A stretch of DNA of 22,467 nt from Porogramme epimiltina (taxonomy: Eukaryota > Basidiomycota > Agaricomycetes > Polyporales > Polyporaceae), in assembly GCA_900155495.1 (NCBI GenBank), contig FTLJ01000388.1:1-22467 (forward strand), given 5' to 3'. Both the position numbers and the translations under genes were made by a program. The notes beneath the pieces were generated by a model that was not told where the DNA came from, did no database searches, and saw nothing but the letters and a program-made list of their open reading frames with translations. This document shows positions 9,619 to 20,290 of the stretch, one piece after another (positions within the stretch are counted from its first letter, which is position 1; every line of letters begins with the position of its first letter).

Positions 9619-10491
9619 CTACACGCAGAACCCGTTCTATCGTCCATTCCGTCCTATCCTCGCGAGGGCGCGTGCTCGCTTCCCCACCGCGCGCATTTTT
9701 CGCCCCACACGGTTGTCCACGCCGTGAGCAGTGACTGCCGCAAGCAATCCAAGTTTCGTTTCCCTGCGTATCCATAAACCGTGCATATCCAGATATGAAC
9801 ACTCTTGACGTGACATATAGACCCTCTGAAATTGGGAGTCGATCATTCTATTTCCCGGAGTCTATCCTCTCTATTCCTACATTCGTCCCTGCGTCGTCGC
9901 CGGTTTGAGCCCCACCTGTATTTTGCGCCTATAATCACACACATGACCTCGTGTTACGAGGCATACACATTTGTTTTGTGTACATCAACATCCCCGCTGT
10001 TGCACGCCTACTCCATGAAGCTTGGAAAATCGGTCTTTCTTCCGGTAGACTTCTCTTGAGGTTTCCTCCAGTGTTGATTTGTGACAATAATTCGCGTGCC
10101 TCGTTTACATAGCGAGGGCGTCCTCAAAGCACGATTTGCACCAAAATTACACTCTAAAGGTAAGCAACAACAATCTTGCTCAAAAAGAGACTACAAAGGC
10201 CTAAAAGAACCAAAACTCACCAGGAAGGCCAGAGAATACAAGGCCCCATCGCTAGCGCATGTTCGTAAGCAGCTTGCATTCTCGAGCGCTACACTATCCG
10301 GTAACCTGTCTTCTAATCGACGCCCTCTCTCCACCTCATGTCAAGCTTTCTAGGCACAGTCCGACACAGCTCCTCGTGATCCTGGACCACCCGGTGGCGT
10401 TGACGTATCTCACCAGAGCGCTGTACCTTTAACGTCCTCTGGCCAGCACGCCCTGCATCCCTTCTTTCCCAGCTCGTCGAGCTCCCCTCCA
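9619..10491 (+). promoter_or_regulatory. Upstream region of the NLR gene
   Basis: No convincing gene lies here; the only frame of note (10081-10353) lacks an ATG and is Lys/Ser-rich by composition. The DNA is CT-rich at about 9850-9900 and again directly before the start (about 10455-10490), a common feature of filamentous fungal promoters and leaders. I cannot place a TATA box with confidence. A short ATG frame at 10338 could start an upstream exon: joining 10338-10358 to 10417 is in phase and skips the in-frame stop at 10351. The required GTCCGA donor is weak, so I do not adopt it. Confidence 0.35.
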
Positions 10492-13400
10492 ATGCCGCCC
10501 TCCCACCCTCCACCTCCTACAACGAGATGGCTCGAAAAAGCTGCCACAAAGACAAAACAGTTGATCAAACGTACCCCCCGCCCCACCCCCGATGCCACCC
10601 CACGCGGTTCCGCAGATTTCTCTCGCCAGCCTCCTCCTAGCGCTCAACATGACCAGCAGGGGGCGGCTCTCACCCCGCAAGGATCTGATTCCATCGTACC
10701 CAACGTCCCCTCTAGTTCACCACGACACGGCACCCTGAACCCCGCTCCACCAGCTACAGAACATCAACCCAGCTCACGCTCCGACTCCGCTCAAGCACAC
10801 ACGGAACCCGATCCGCACTCACGTCGCTCAGAGATCAAGAAGATGGTAGTGGATGGCGTACTGAAGGCTCTTAAGCTCACCAAGGAACTGTCTGACGCCC
10901 TCCCTCCTCTCAAGATGGCTGCCACCGTACTGATCGAAATCGTAGAGACATACCAGGTGCGTGGGCCGGACTCAGCGATTCTCAGTCGTTCTGACTCTTA
11001 CATGATTTCGATGTTATACAGACACATTTGACGAATGTTGGGGCCCTGCAAGAGCTTCAGAGCCGCATGGACAGCTTGAATGGCGCTATCGGGGTCAAGA
11101 TACCAAAGAATGGTGATCCATCATCCTTGGATGCTAGAGTTAAGGGCGTCTTGGACGACCTTGGTCGGTGCGTTCTGGCCGGTCAAATCCCTCTCATGGC
11201 GTGCTGACATTTGTTTCGGTTCATAGACGGATTCAAGAAATCACTACAAAAATAGAAAAGATACGCGAAGAGTGTAAGCTGCTGCAAATCGTTAGCGCGG
11301 GGAACATTGAGGAGAAGCTCTCGGGGTTTGTTCGGGAGCTCAAACTGCAGGTCGATGGAACGCAGGTACTATCCTTTCCATAAAGACCTCGATAACCGGC
11401 CCTCCTGGCTGACGAAGTTCATATTAGTTCACAGTGGTCGTGGCCACATACGCTGGTATGACGGAGATCCCTGACAAGACTGCGAAACTTGTGGTACAAG
11501 CCATCAACGATCGAGATACCAATGAGCGTGGCCTGTCCGACCTCCTCAATATGCGTTACGCACGACATGCAAGGTTTGATGCCAACAACCGTCACCGGCA
11601 ATGTGTACCGGATACCAGGTCCGAAATCCTCTTCTCGGTCTACGCCTGGATCAAGCCTACCGACTCCTCAGTCTCCGGAAGTTCTGCTCGTCTTCGTAAA
11701 CCCATCCCATTGTCCGCCTTGTTCGTGTGGATGTTCGGCGTCGCCGGTTCCGGCAAGTCCACACTCGCCATGACTATCGCCAATTGGTGCGACTCCGTGG
11801 ACCGAGGCAGGCGTGTGCTTGCAGCAAGCTTCTTCTGTGACCGCTCCAACGACGAGTGCAGCAATGTTAAGCTGGTATTCCCTACTATCGCCCGCCAGCT
11901 CGCGTTGTCGCTCCCTTCTGAATATAAGGAAGGTCTCCAGCAAGCGCTGAAGGACAACCCGGATATCTATGACTCCATTCCCACCTACCAACTGCAGAAG
12001 CTCATCGTCGAGCCCCTCAGTCGTCTCCCGAATCCGGAATTCCTACATGATCAGGCCTATGTCATTGTGATTGACGCCCTGGATGAGTGCAAGGACGACG
12101 CAGCCATTTCCGTCATCATCAAATCCCTCTCAATGCATGCGGATGGCCTGAGCCATCTCCGCTTCGTAATCACCAGCCGCCCAGAACTTCACATCTCTGC
12201 TGGATTCCGCGACTCTAATCTCATTGGACGTACCTACCACCTAGCCCTGGCCCAGATTCCGGAAGAATGGACGCGGCGGGACATCAACACCTTCCTGAAG
12301 GTGCAGTGCGAGGAAATTAGGCTGTACCATGGATTCAAGGATTGGCCAGATGGGGTAACGCTGTCACGGATCGAGGTGCTGACATGTGGACTCTTCATCT
12401 ACGTTTCAACGTTGCTCGCATACATTTCTCACAAAGAATCCAGTGCAAACCCGAAGAGGTTGCTGGGCGAGTTCCTCGATCGGGTGGCCACTGGGACAAC
12501 ACCACCGGCGGCGCAATCGCCGCTGGGCCCCTTGTACACTCTCTATACAGATGTCATGGATTCCGCATACCCTGAGAAAGACAAAGAAGGTCGCGAAGTG
12601 CCTGTCGCAAACCTTCGCCTCGTCCTAGGCTCCATTGTCGTGCTGCGCGACCAGCTCTCTCCCGCAGCGCTCGGAGCGCTCCTCGAGCTCGAAGAAGATG
12701 ATGTGCGATTCATTCTCCGACATCTTCACTCAGTCATCAGCGTTCCCGATGGATCGGCCCCCGAAGATATCATACGGCTCATACACCCGTCGTTCCCGGA
12801 TTTCCTTCTCGACCCGTCTTGTCTCTCCAACCCCCGATCGGCACGCTTCGCGGTGGACCTACGGTTGCAGCACACGACGGCTGCTAAGTTTTGCTTTCAA
12901 ACACTGGCCAGCCTTCGGCGTGATATGTGTCAGATCGAATTTCTCTATCTTCCTAATAGCGAGATAGAGGACCTCGAAGAGCTCAAGATCACTTACCTCC
13001 CACCGCAACTGCAGTACGCTTGCAAGCACTGGTCCCATCATCTGTGCAGCGGTGTCGCGGACCCCGACATCACCAAGCTGGCGGAAGAGTTCTGTCGGAC
13101 ACGGCTATTGATGTGGCTAGAATGTCTGAGTCTCATAGGGTGCATCGACGGCGCCGTAGAGGCACTACAGGATGCGATGCGAGCATTGAAGGTCCGCTAA
13201 ATCCCACGTGTCCTGCATTTTCATAGGAATTTAACGTCCAGCACAGGGAGCATCCAAAGTTGCACTCGACTCATTGTACGACTGTCAACGAATAGTCCAG
13301 CTATGCTATCCGGTGATCAGCACGTTCGCCTCCCACATGTACAAGTCTGCTCTCCCGTGCTGTCCATCCTCGTCCGTTCTTCGCACCGCATACGCTAAGG

Positions 13401-15559
13401 ATCTCGAGGGCGCTCCCAGGATACACATCGGCCTACGATCCTCCTGGAACGCGAACGTCATCACACTCGAGGGCCATACTAATGATGTATGGTCCGCCGC
13501 GTACTCGCCAGATGGGAAACAGATTGTCTCCGCCGCCTCCGACGACGGTACCATCAGGCTTTGGGACGCTGCGACGGGTGCCCAGCTCCACGTGCTCAAT
13601 GCGGAGGGAGAAGTCTTCAGTGTAGCGTTCTCGCACGACGGGAAGGAGATCCTCTCAGGGTCTGAGAGCGGCACTGTGTGCTTGTGGGACGCCAAGACGG
13701 GTGCACGGATTGCGTCGCAGAAGGCCCAATCCCAAGGAATTGGAGATGTAGCCTACTCTCCTGGAGGTCAATATGCCGCCTCAGGGTCCTATGACAACAC
13801 CGTCGTGTTGTGGAAAATCGCTTCAGGGGTGTTAGAAGCGACAAGGACTCTCAAAAGACACTCTGACAATGTCAACTCTGTCGCCTTCTCTCACGATGGA
13901 TCCCTCCTGATCTCCGGGAGTGACGACAAAACCTGCAAGATTTGGACAATCGAGGACTCGGACACCTCCGGGTCGCCACTTCACACACTCCAGCACGTCT
14001 CCAAAGTCTTCACGGTTTCCTTCTCCCCCGATGACAAGACGGTCGCGTGCGGATGCAAAAACCAGGTCGTTCTGTGGTCCATCGACGGTTCACGGGACCC
14101 GTCTCGCGCCAAATGTCTGGATGTGGATGGGAACGCTTGGGGATTAGATTTCTCTCCTGACGGCCGGATCCTCGCCGTCGGATGCGGTGTGGGTAGCGGG
14201 TCACACATTCGTCTGTGGGACTGCGTGGCCAGGGAGTGGCTCGGGGATGGCGAGGACGTTCGTGGCGAGCAAATCTGCCAATTGCGGTTTTCCCCCGACG
14301 GCTCCCGGCTCGTCTCCTCCCACGGCGGCGGGACGATGCGCATCTGGGACGTTCGCCTCATGCAGACGAAATCATCCCCACCATCCGACAACAGTACACC
14401 AGCGACCCATACTCCTCCCTCGTCAGTCTTCTCTGTCGCGTTTTCTCCTCGTGACCCCAATCTCCTCGCAACCGTCTCGCAAGATGGAACGGTACAACTC
14501 TGGAACCTATCCTCAGGAAGTATATATCGTCGAATCGACCATCCGGGCCCAGGTGAAATATATGCTGGCTTGGCGGCTCTTACATGGTCACCGGACGGGA
14601 TGCACCTCACCCTCACCGGACAACGGGACAAGTCCATCGTCCTGTACGATGTGGAAGGAGGCACGTCCCCCGTCATCCTCACCGGACACTCACATTGGGT
14701 GCTCCCCGCGACATTCGACCCGAACTCCAAGAATGTCATCTCCGGTTCCGTTGACGGAAGCGTCCGGTGTTGGGGCACAGCGTCGAGATCTGGACGGGTG
14801 CTCTACAAAGGATCTGGGCGGATCTGGGCGGTGGCAGTTTCAGCATGTGGGCGCTATGTCCTGTCTTCGTCGATCGATGGAGAACGCCTTCCAGCAGCCA
14901 CCTCGGACATCCAGAAAGTGCAAACGCGAAATCCATTGATTTCGTGGATGTTAACAGGGTACCCCACGATGCGTCTGCACGAACTCATGTCAAACAATCT
15001 AGCTTGGGAGGCAAACCACAATCATGCTGTAGTCGCCCTCTCATTCTCGTCGGACGGCACCCGCGTCGTCGGATCCAGCGAGAACGGAGAGGTCACTCTT
15101 TGGGACTTTACACCCTTCGCCCATCTCCGGTCCAGCGAATCTACCCCAAACCCGGCAGAATCTTCGAATCCCGCTGCCCCGCATATCCTATGGCAGTTCC
15201 GTGCTGAAACATCCTCGCCAGTCAGATGGATCCAGTTCTCTTCTGACGGATGTGCTGTCTTCACCAATAGCAGCAGAACGGTGATCACATCCACGGAATA
15301 TCGACCAACCAATGCATCCCATCAAGGGGCCTCAACGCCTGTGCGTCATCAGTCGTACTCGGCCTCCTACTGGGTCTCTGGGGAGTGGATCTGGAAGATT
15401 GGAAGTAGTGGAGAGCCTATTCGAGTTCTCTGGCTTCCATTGATGTATAGATATTCCACAACCTATGCAGAAGAGTGGGGTTACGGGGGACAAAGAATCG
15501 CATTTCACAGCAATGAGGGACAATTGGTCGTCGTCGATATGTCTCGATGCCTGGAGTAA
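10492..15559 (+). CDS. NACHT-WD40 STAND NTPase (fungal NLR-like receptor), five exons
   Basis: Model exons are 10492-10956, 11022-11167, 11227-11365, 11428-13191 and 13247-15559, giving about 1608 aa. Residues 1-113 are Pro/Ser/His-rich and probably disordered. About 114-330 is helical (starting EIKKMVVDGVLKALKL) and resembles the N-terminal signalling regions of basidiomycete STAND proteins, but I cannot name its family. The NACHT domain follows, with Walker A GVAGSGKST (354-362), Walker B VIVIDALDEC (462-471) and the sensor-type ITSRPE (498-503). A winged-helix-like linker leads to 12-13 WD40 blades from residue 912 (such as GHTNDVW...DGTIRLWDA) to about 1511, then a 94-residue tail. Family knowledge: such proteins are NTP-driven oligomerising sensors used in fungal non-self recognition and programmed cell death; ligand and output are unknown here. 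The ATG follows an upstream in-frame stop at 10351. The fourth intron is the weak point of the model. If it is not removed, the NACHT part ends at 13200. Confidence 0.9.
10957..11021 (+). other. NLR gene intron 1
   Basis: 65 nt, phase 0. The donor is GTGCGT, CTGAC lies at 10991-10995, and the acceptor is ATACAG. Removal joins the helix ending VETYQ to THLTNVGALQ and bypasses the stop at 11029-11031. Confidence 0.85.
11168..11226 (+). other. NLR gene intron 2
   Basis: 59 nt, splitting an Arg codon after its second base. The donor is GTGCGT, CTGAC lies at 11204-11208, and the acceptor is TCATAG. It joins LDDLG-R to RIQEITTKIEK, a continuous helical segment. Confidence 0.85.
11366..11427 (+). 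other. NLR gene intron 3
   Basis: 62 nt, phase 0. The donor is GTACTA, CTGAC lies at 11409-11413, and the acceptor is ATTAG. The nearby CACAG ending at 11434 would break the frame, so the earlier acceptor is chosen. It joins VDGTQ to FTVVVATYAG. Confidence 0.8.
13192..13246 (+). other. NLR gene intron 4, weak donor, carries an in-frame stop
   Basis: 55 nt, phase 0. It starts GTCCGC, unlike the consensus donors of introns 1-3, and ends CACAG, with TTTAAC at 13230-13235 as a possible branch site. The TAA at 13198-13200 stops the NACHT frame just inside it, and the WD40 frame has a TAA at 13232 that is also removed. Splicing gives ALK joined to GASKVALDSLYDC, a linker type expected just before the propeller. 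A GTAGAG donor at 13156 is an in-phase alternative that removes twelve more codons. Inefficient splicing would produce a NACHT protein without a propeller. Confidence 0.65.
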
Positions 15560-17950
15560 CTCCCTTAGTAAATACAGTCATTCTGCATAACTATGTACTG
15601 CTTACTCTCCACTGAGAGCCTCTTCCCCAATCAATATCCTCACATGCAACATTCCGACATTCCTAGCCGCGTAAAAGTACATAGATGACAGACACAGTGG
15701 GAATGGCACTTTCGCATTGCGATATTTTCCGTTCCGCATGCACAGGCATTGCCGCAAACATGCACCTCACCGGAGTTCGTATTACATCCCTGCTCGGAGT
15801 CTACTACGCCCAGCGTGAGGCCCCATCAGTGGTCCATTCTCCGTCGTGGAGAGAGTCGGATAACGGCAGAAGCGACGAAGGGGAGCCGAATCTGTCACGG
15901 TGAGGCAATGATCCCGTGCGTTAGCTAGCATGCACACGAAGCAGGATTCGCGTTGATCAGCATCAGGCAGGTCAATCCGTGGACCGTGGCTAAAAACAGC
16001 GCGAGGACATGAGAAGAAGGGATGAGTGGTTGGGATATTGATAGCATGCAGAGACGTACGAGTTTGGCAGGTCTTGGTAATCGGGTTACGGGTATTCCGA
16101 TGCATTGGACACTGGGCGTTGAGATGCATCTTGGTTCAGGATGTGTGGGTACGGACGTTGGAGGAACGTCGAGGAGGATCTTTGGGATACATACCATTCA
16201 ATATATGCATTGGAGAAGCGTTAAATATCACCCACGTAATAGCACTGGACACTCGCTATCTTTGAGTATATGCATCTGGTTCGCGCCTTCGACATGATCT
16301 CGCAGCGTTGTGGGATTAGAAATCACAATTTATGCGATGTGTATGTGCAGGGGAAACCACAGACGTACGCATTTTGGGGAATAAATGTATCAAGTAGCCA
16401 TTCTTTATCGTCTTGTCATGCATGTCAACGAGTGCCTGGCCGCGACTGACGGTCGATGAACTGAATAACAAGTTAGGACTGCGATGCTCGCACGGAGAAA
16501 CTTGATAAGAGAAGACATGCTTTTCACGACATTCCTGAAAATCTGAGGTCAGGACTGCGCTATGCAAACAGATGGAATGCTGGTACTTATCCAGCGGAAC
16601 GCACTTAGTGGAGTGGATAGCCCTTCGTTTGGGCGGCCGAGAGGATGTGTGTTGAAGAGAGAATCCGGGAATGGAATCACTGAACTTCAGTCGTTGGGTG
16701 AATGGGCCACATGAACGGATCCGACCGGCGATGCTATGAGATGTGTTTCGTAGTGGGCGAACACACTCGCATTGTATCTTCGCACCCTCTCCTCTAAAAT
16801 ACAACATCATGAATGTGTGATGAAAGCGGCGCTGAGCGTGCAATGGGGGGGGTGCATATACGAGAGGGGAGCGAAGATGCGTACCACCGTATAAGCATGG
16901 ATAGCAGGTTGAGTACCCCGAGTAGCAAGACTGGTGGAGAGTATGCTGGAACAGCTAGGGGTAAGCAGCGGTATCAACGAGCTGGACGGCAGGTCGTTGG
17001 AGGGGGCAAAGCTTGATTTATGTAGTGATGGGTGAGCGGAAGGTACCAGGTGGGGCTGGGGCGACGGCCTGTCGGAGAGTTGCGGGGAAGAATGGGGATG
17101 ATGATTGAGGATGTGGCTGGGATGAGGGACAAAGAGGGGAAGAAGCAGGTGATGATGATTGAGCTTGAGGGACGGGAGGCGGGGGTGAAAGAAGCAATTG
17201 CGGGGACGGGAACGAGCAAGTGGTGCTAGCACAGGCATGACGTAGTTCCTCCGGACCTGATGTGGCTTTTTCGGGTCGAGATCGCTGAAAGCAGTTGCCA
17301 GTGAGCGTGGAACAGGGGAATGGGTATGTGCAGGGTCTTTGATTGATCAGATGCGACCACTGAAGGGTACGGCGACCGGCGTAGAGCGTGGGGGGGTTAG
17401 GCGGTGTATATGAGGAGCGAACAAGCCTTGAGGCCTTGAGGCCTAGGGCACTCGGCTCGGGCTCGGGCGGCTCGGAGGTGGGCAGTCGCGAGAATCGAGA
17501 TCGTCCCACAGGAGAGACGTGGAGCGACGTTGGCACCCGTAGGGGGCGACCGGTCTCGCTGCTTGGCCTCGCCGGGTGTGAACAGGGCGGTGTCCAGCCA
17601 AGCTGGCCGGCATGAACCGAATAGTGAGCGAGGGTGTCTTAGGCGTGCCCAAAGCAGAAGGTGCCATGCAAAGGCCGAACCATCGGAGATAATCGGCACT
17701 AGCCCCTCACCCAGCTCTGACCTGCAATTTACTCTGGAACGAATCCCTATCTTTGTCTATCTTTGGCATACATGATAGTCTGGTTTTATACTCTGCATCG
17801 TCCTCCTGGGACGACGCAAAGGCCCTTACGACCCACAGCGATCTAAATCTCCTCGTTCAAAGATGTCTATGGTGCGACGACCCTGAGTGGAGCGTTCGAA
17901 CGCCACAACAGCCTGGCCATCAGACCACGCCTCATCCATGGCGTTCCTGT
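15273..17950 (+). repeat. Segmental duplication, right copy
   Basis: Partner of 811-3586. It starts inside the last exon of the intact NLR gene and runs through 2.4 kb of 3' flank. Indels relative to the left copy are small; for example 3 nt are missing near 15737, about 12 nt are gained near 17095, and a CTTGAGGC duplication occurs near 17432. Inside it the same short frames recur (15685-15903, 17032-17229), and minus-strand frames up to about 170 codons show no motif. I see no supported gene between 15560 and 17950. Confidence 0.9.
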
Positions 17951-18313
17951 TAAGACCATGACACCTTGCGCGAGCGTGCTGGAGCCCCGCGCGAGGAACT
18001 ACTGTATGGGGGTGGAGGATGTAATGTAATCAGCCCCGGGCCATGTCGGAAACGCCGCCCACAGGGAGAAGGATAGACAAGCCCGGGCGATCAAACTATC
18101 ATGCATGTTGCGGGGGTCCCCGCGGTCGTGTTACGAGTGACTGCATTGCCCGGTCAGCTAGAACCATGCAAGCGTGCGCAGTGAAAGCTGCTCACCCCTA
18201 CATATAATTGCTCCCGAGCGAACCCTCTGACGTATGGGAAAACACAGGGCGGACGTCTACACCGTCCCAGCTCCCCCCATTCCTTCACACCCGACTCTGC
18301 ATGCGGTAAATCC
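17951..18313. other. Left part of copy-specific segment, no gene seen
   Basis: This is the start of a 2.3-kb stretch absent from the left duplicate. It has no long frame with codon bias and no terminal inverted repeat, LTR or target-site duplication at the junction near 17950. Confidence 0.4.
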
Positions 18314-19231
18314 TCACCATGGTCGTAGCACCCAAAGAACAAGAGGCTCTACACTGCCTCCCGCCTCCAGTTGCTCTATGCGCCCCCTGAGGACCTCGGT
18401 ACTGGAGACGTCCCTGAGTGAACCGCGAGCATCTTCAACGCCACTATGGCCCTATGGGGTCCGTGAGCGGTACAACACTGCAGCGCACGCCTCCACCTTG
18501 AGCTGGACGGCGAACGATGCGTTGAAGGAGAGCGCGAGGTCGGCGTGCTTCGAGACCAAATCTCGCAGTGACACCCTGAGCATCGCTCGGCGGGTTCGTC
18601 GGGAAATTATGAAGAGAGTTGGACTTTTGTCTAAAGCATTAGGAAGGACATACATAGTCAGGTAATCGCCTTACGGCATATCATGTTTCCAGGCAGCACA
18701 ATCCCTGTATTCCGCGCGTCTTCAACACGCCATTACATTGTATGAGTATGAAAAACACTCACCGAGATGTGTCCCGGCAAGCGTATTGAGCGGCATCAGC
18801 TAGCAGTTCCCCACCGCCTTGCGCAACATCGAGACCCGGCGGGCGGAGCTCCGACGCACGCAACTTGCTATCCTCGAGGGCCGTCAACCACAACCGCCTG
18901 GTTCTCGCCTAACTCGATGTCATCCTCCTGTCCACCCAGCAATCATCAGCATCCACAGGCCAACCTCAACGCAGAACAAAAGGCCGAGACGCACCGTAGC
19001 ACGTGCTTCCCACAACTACGCCATACACTCCTCAAACGCCTCAAAGAAGTCCGCAGCCTTCACGTCGTCGACGGCGCGCGGCGCGAGCAGGCACGTGCTG
19101 AGAGGAGCACGCCGACGATGCGCGGCGCGCGTAGGAACGTGCGCGCCCATACGCAGTGCCTGAACCTCGCACTCGAGCACGGCGAACCGCGCACCCACGA
19201 ACTTGAGTCGCCCTAGAGTTTGTGTCCACAT
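18314..19231 (-). pseudogene. Decayed intron-containing gene, unknown helical protein
   Basis: On the minus strand, exon-like pieces with strong C/G-ending codons line up. From the ATG at 19231, MWTQTLGRLKFVGARFAV runs to FFEAFEECMA (19020). An intron 19019-18898 (GTAGTT...CCAG) would skip a TAG at 19016-19018. Then RLWLTALEDSKLRASE runs to AAQYACRDTS (18763). A second intron opens with a perfect GTGAGT at 18762 and has CTGAC at 18661-18657. Finally RRAMLRVSLRDLVSKHADL continues. That last frame meets a TAG at 18452-18454 but continues in the same frame for 45 coding-like codons (a coiled-coil-like EVLRGRIEQLEAGG) to the TGA at 18314-18316. The best acceptor, CTTTAG at 18631, leaves the frame off by one; AAAAG at 18624 restores it. 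Stop plus doubtful splice suggest a pseudogene. The family is not recognised. Confidence 0.5.
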
Positions 19232-20290
19232 GAAGAAGTGCGCCGCGTTGCCCGCACGCTCTCCTGCGCGCCGCGCGTGAGTGTTTGCAGCGCTCGAAGG
19301 GGAGTTGTGGCGGGTGGGGACAAAGGGGAGGGCAGGCACATCTTCATGATAACCCGGGGGAGGCAGTGACGCGGGATGTTGTTCGCCTTCGAGTCAAACG
19401 TGCCCGGCTTTGCTTTGAAGCCTACCGCGCGGAGCACTGTCAGTTCCCGTCGTTGACTCTCGCAGTGGGTGAGAACGCGTACGGGTATTTCGAGGGCTAG
19501 TGTCTTTGATGTCGAGGTTGAGCGCGCGAGGACTCCGCAGACAAGCGGCGGTAAGCGTTCTGAGGTGTTGGAGTGACGCTCGGTGGCGGCCTGGCCTTCT
19601 CAACAGGTGGGTGTCGACAGTGCGGGATGCGTACGGGAAGGATGCACGGGCAGAGTAGAAATCCGAAACTCGAGGGAAGGGGGGATGAAAGGGGGATCTT
19701 GACTAACCCTGACAGCATCGCGATCTGAGAAGGAATGAGAACAAGACGACGAAAGGCATATGTGAACCCACCGAATGCACCTTCTGCAAATCACCCATCC
19801 GAAGTTCATAAAACGACCAAGACCCTAAACCCAGGGACCTCTCTGGGCTAGCCGTCCCTCCGTAATAGAGCCCTTAGGCCACTTTAGGGACGGGTGATAC
19901 TGTCTCTGTAGGGTGCTGTTGCGTCGAAGATGCCGAGGTTCGGTGATGCCTATCCCATCGCGCTGCTCCTTCAGACACGCCGGTTGTCTCAAAGTGAGAA
20001 TACGCACTACGTTAGGGTCCGGACCCACTCCCAACCTCCAGTTTGCTTGGGCTGAGTTCATGAAACTCAACTGCGCGAAGAGCTAATACACATGCAATTG
20101 CGGTCCTCATGTATGGTGTTCGCGTCGCCGGCCTTGATGCCAGAGTCAGACAGGGTATCCATGATGTAAGAGGTTAGCCGCATTAATGACGGTTGGCTGC
20201 TTATCGGAGTATCGAGGACATGCTGAGCGCGACGAGAATCGGTGGGGAATGGTGATTTTGATCAAGTGCCGACAAGGACTAACAAATGTC
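19232..20290 (-). other. Upstream part of the minus-strand remnant and spacer
   Basis: A minus frame from about 19590 down to 19213 is open and coding-like (LALEIPVRVLTHCESQRREL, then GFKAKPGTFDSKANN) and may hold further upstream exons of the decayed gene, though no clean junction to the ATG at 19231 is seen. From 19640 to 20290 there are only short frames, the longest 19825-20070 (minus, 81 codons), without motif. The junction with homologous sequence is near 20290, with no target-site duplication visible. Confidence 0.3.

Noticed and set aside
10081..10353. 90-codon plus ORF upstream of the NLR
   Set aside because: It has no ATG start, is Lys/Ser-rich in A-rich DNA, contains a possible GTAAGC donor near 10160 and has no recognisable domain.
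10338..10416. Upstream first exon for the NLR (10338-10358) joined to 10417
   Set aside because: It is in phase and avoids the stop at 10351, but it rests on a weak GTCCGA donor and adds only low-complexity residues. The ATG at 10492 is the simpler start.
11434..13200. NACHT part as a complete separate gene
   Set aside because: It has no ATG start of its own at 11434, its N-terminal exons splice in phase upstream, and an in-phase intron leads directly into the WD40 frame. The split is kept only as an alternative.
16316..17536. Minus-strand ORFs of 140-175 codons in the 3' flank (and their left counterparts at 1962-3319)
   Set aside because: Lengths and frames differ between the two duplicates because of indels, and no codon bias or motif is seen. 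They look like chance frames.
18234..18665. 143-codon plus-strand ORF
   Set aside because: It lies antisense to the minus-strand exons, which have the better codon bias, a consensus splice donor and a coiled-coil-like continuation.
17951..20290. LTR retrotransposon or DNA transposon as the cause of the copy-specific segment
   Set aside because: I see no LTRs, terminal inverted repeats, target-site duplication, integrase or transposase-like protein at or within the boundaries.
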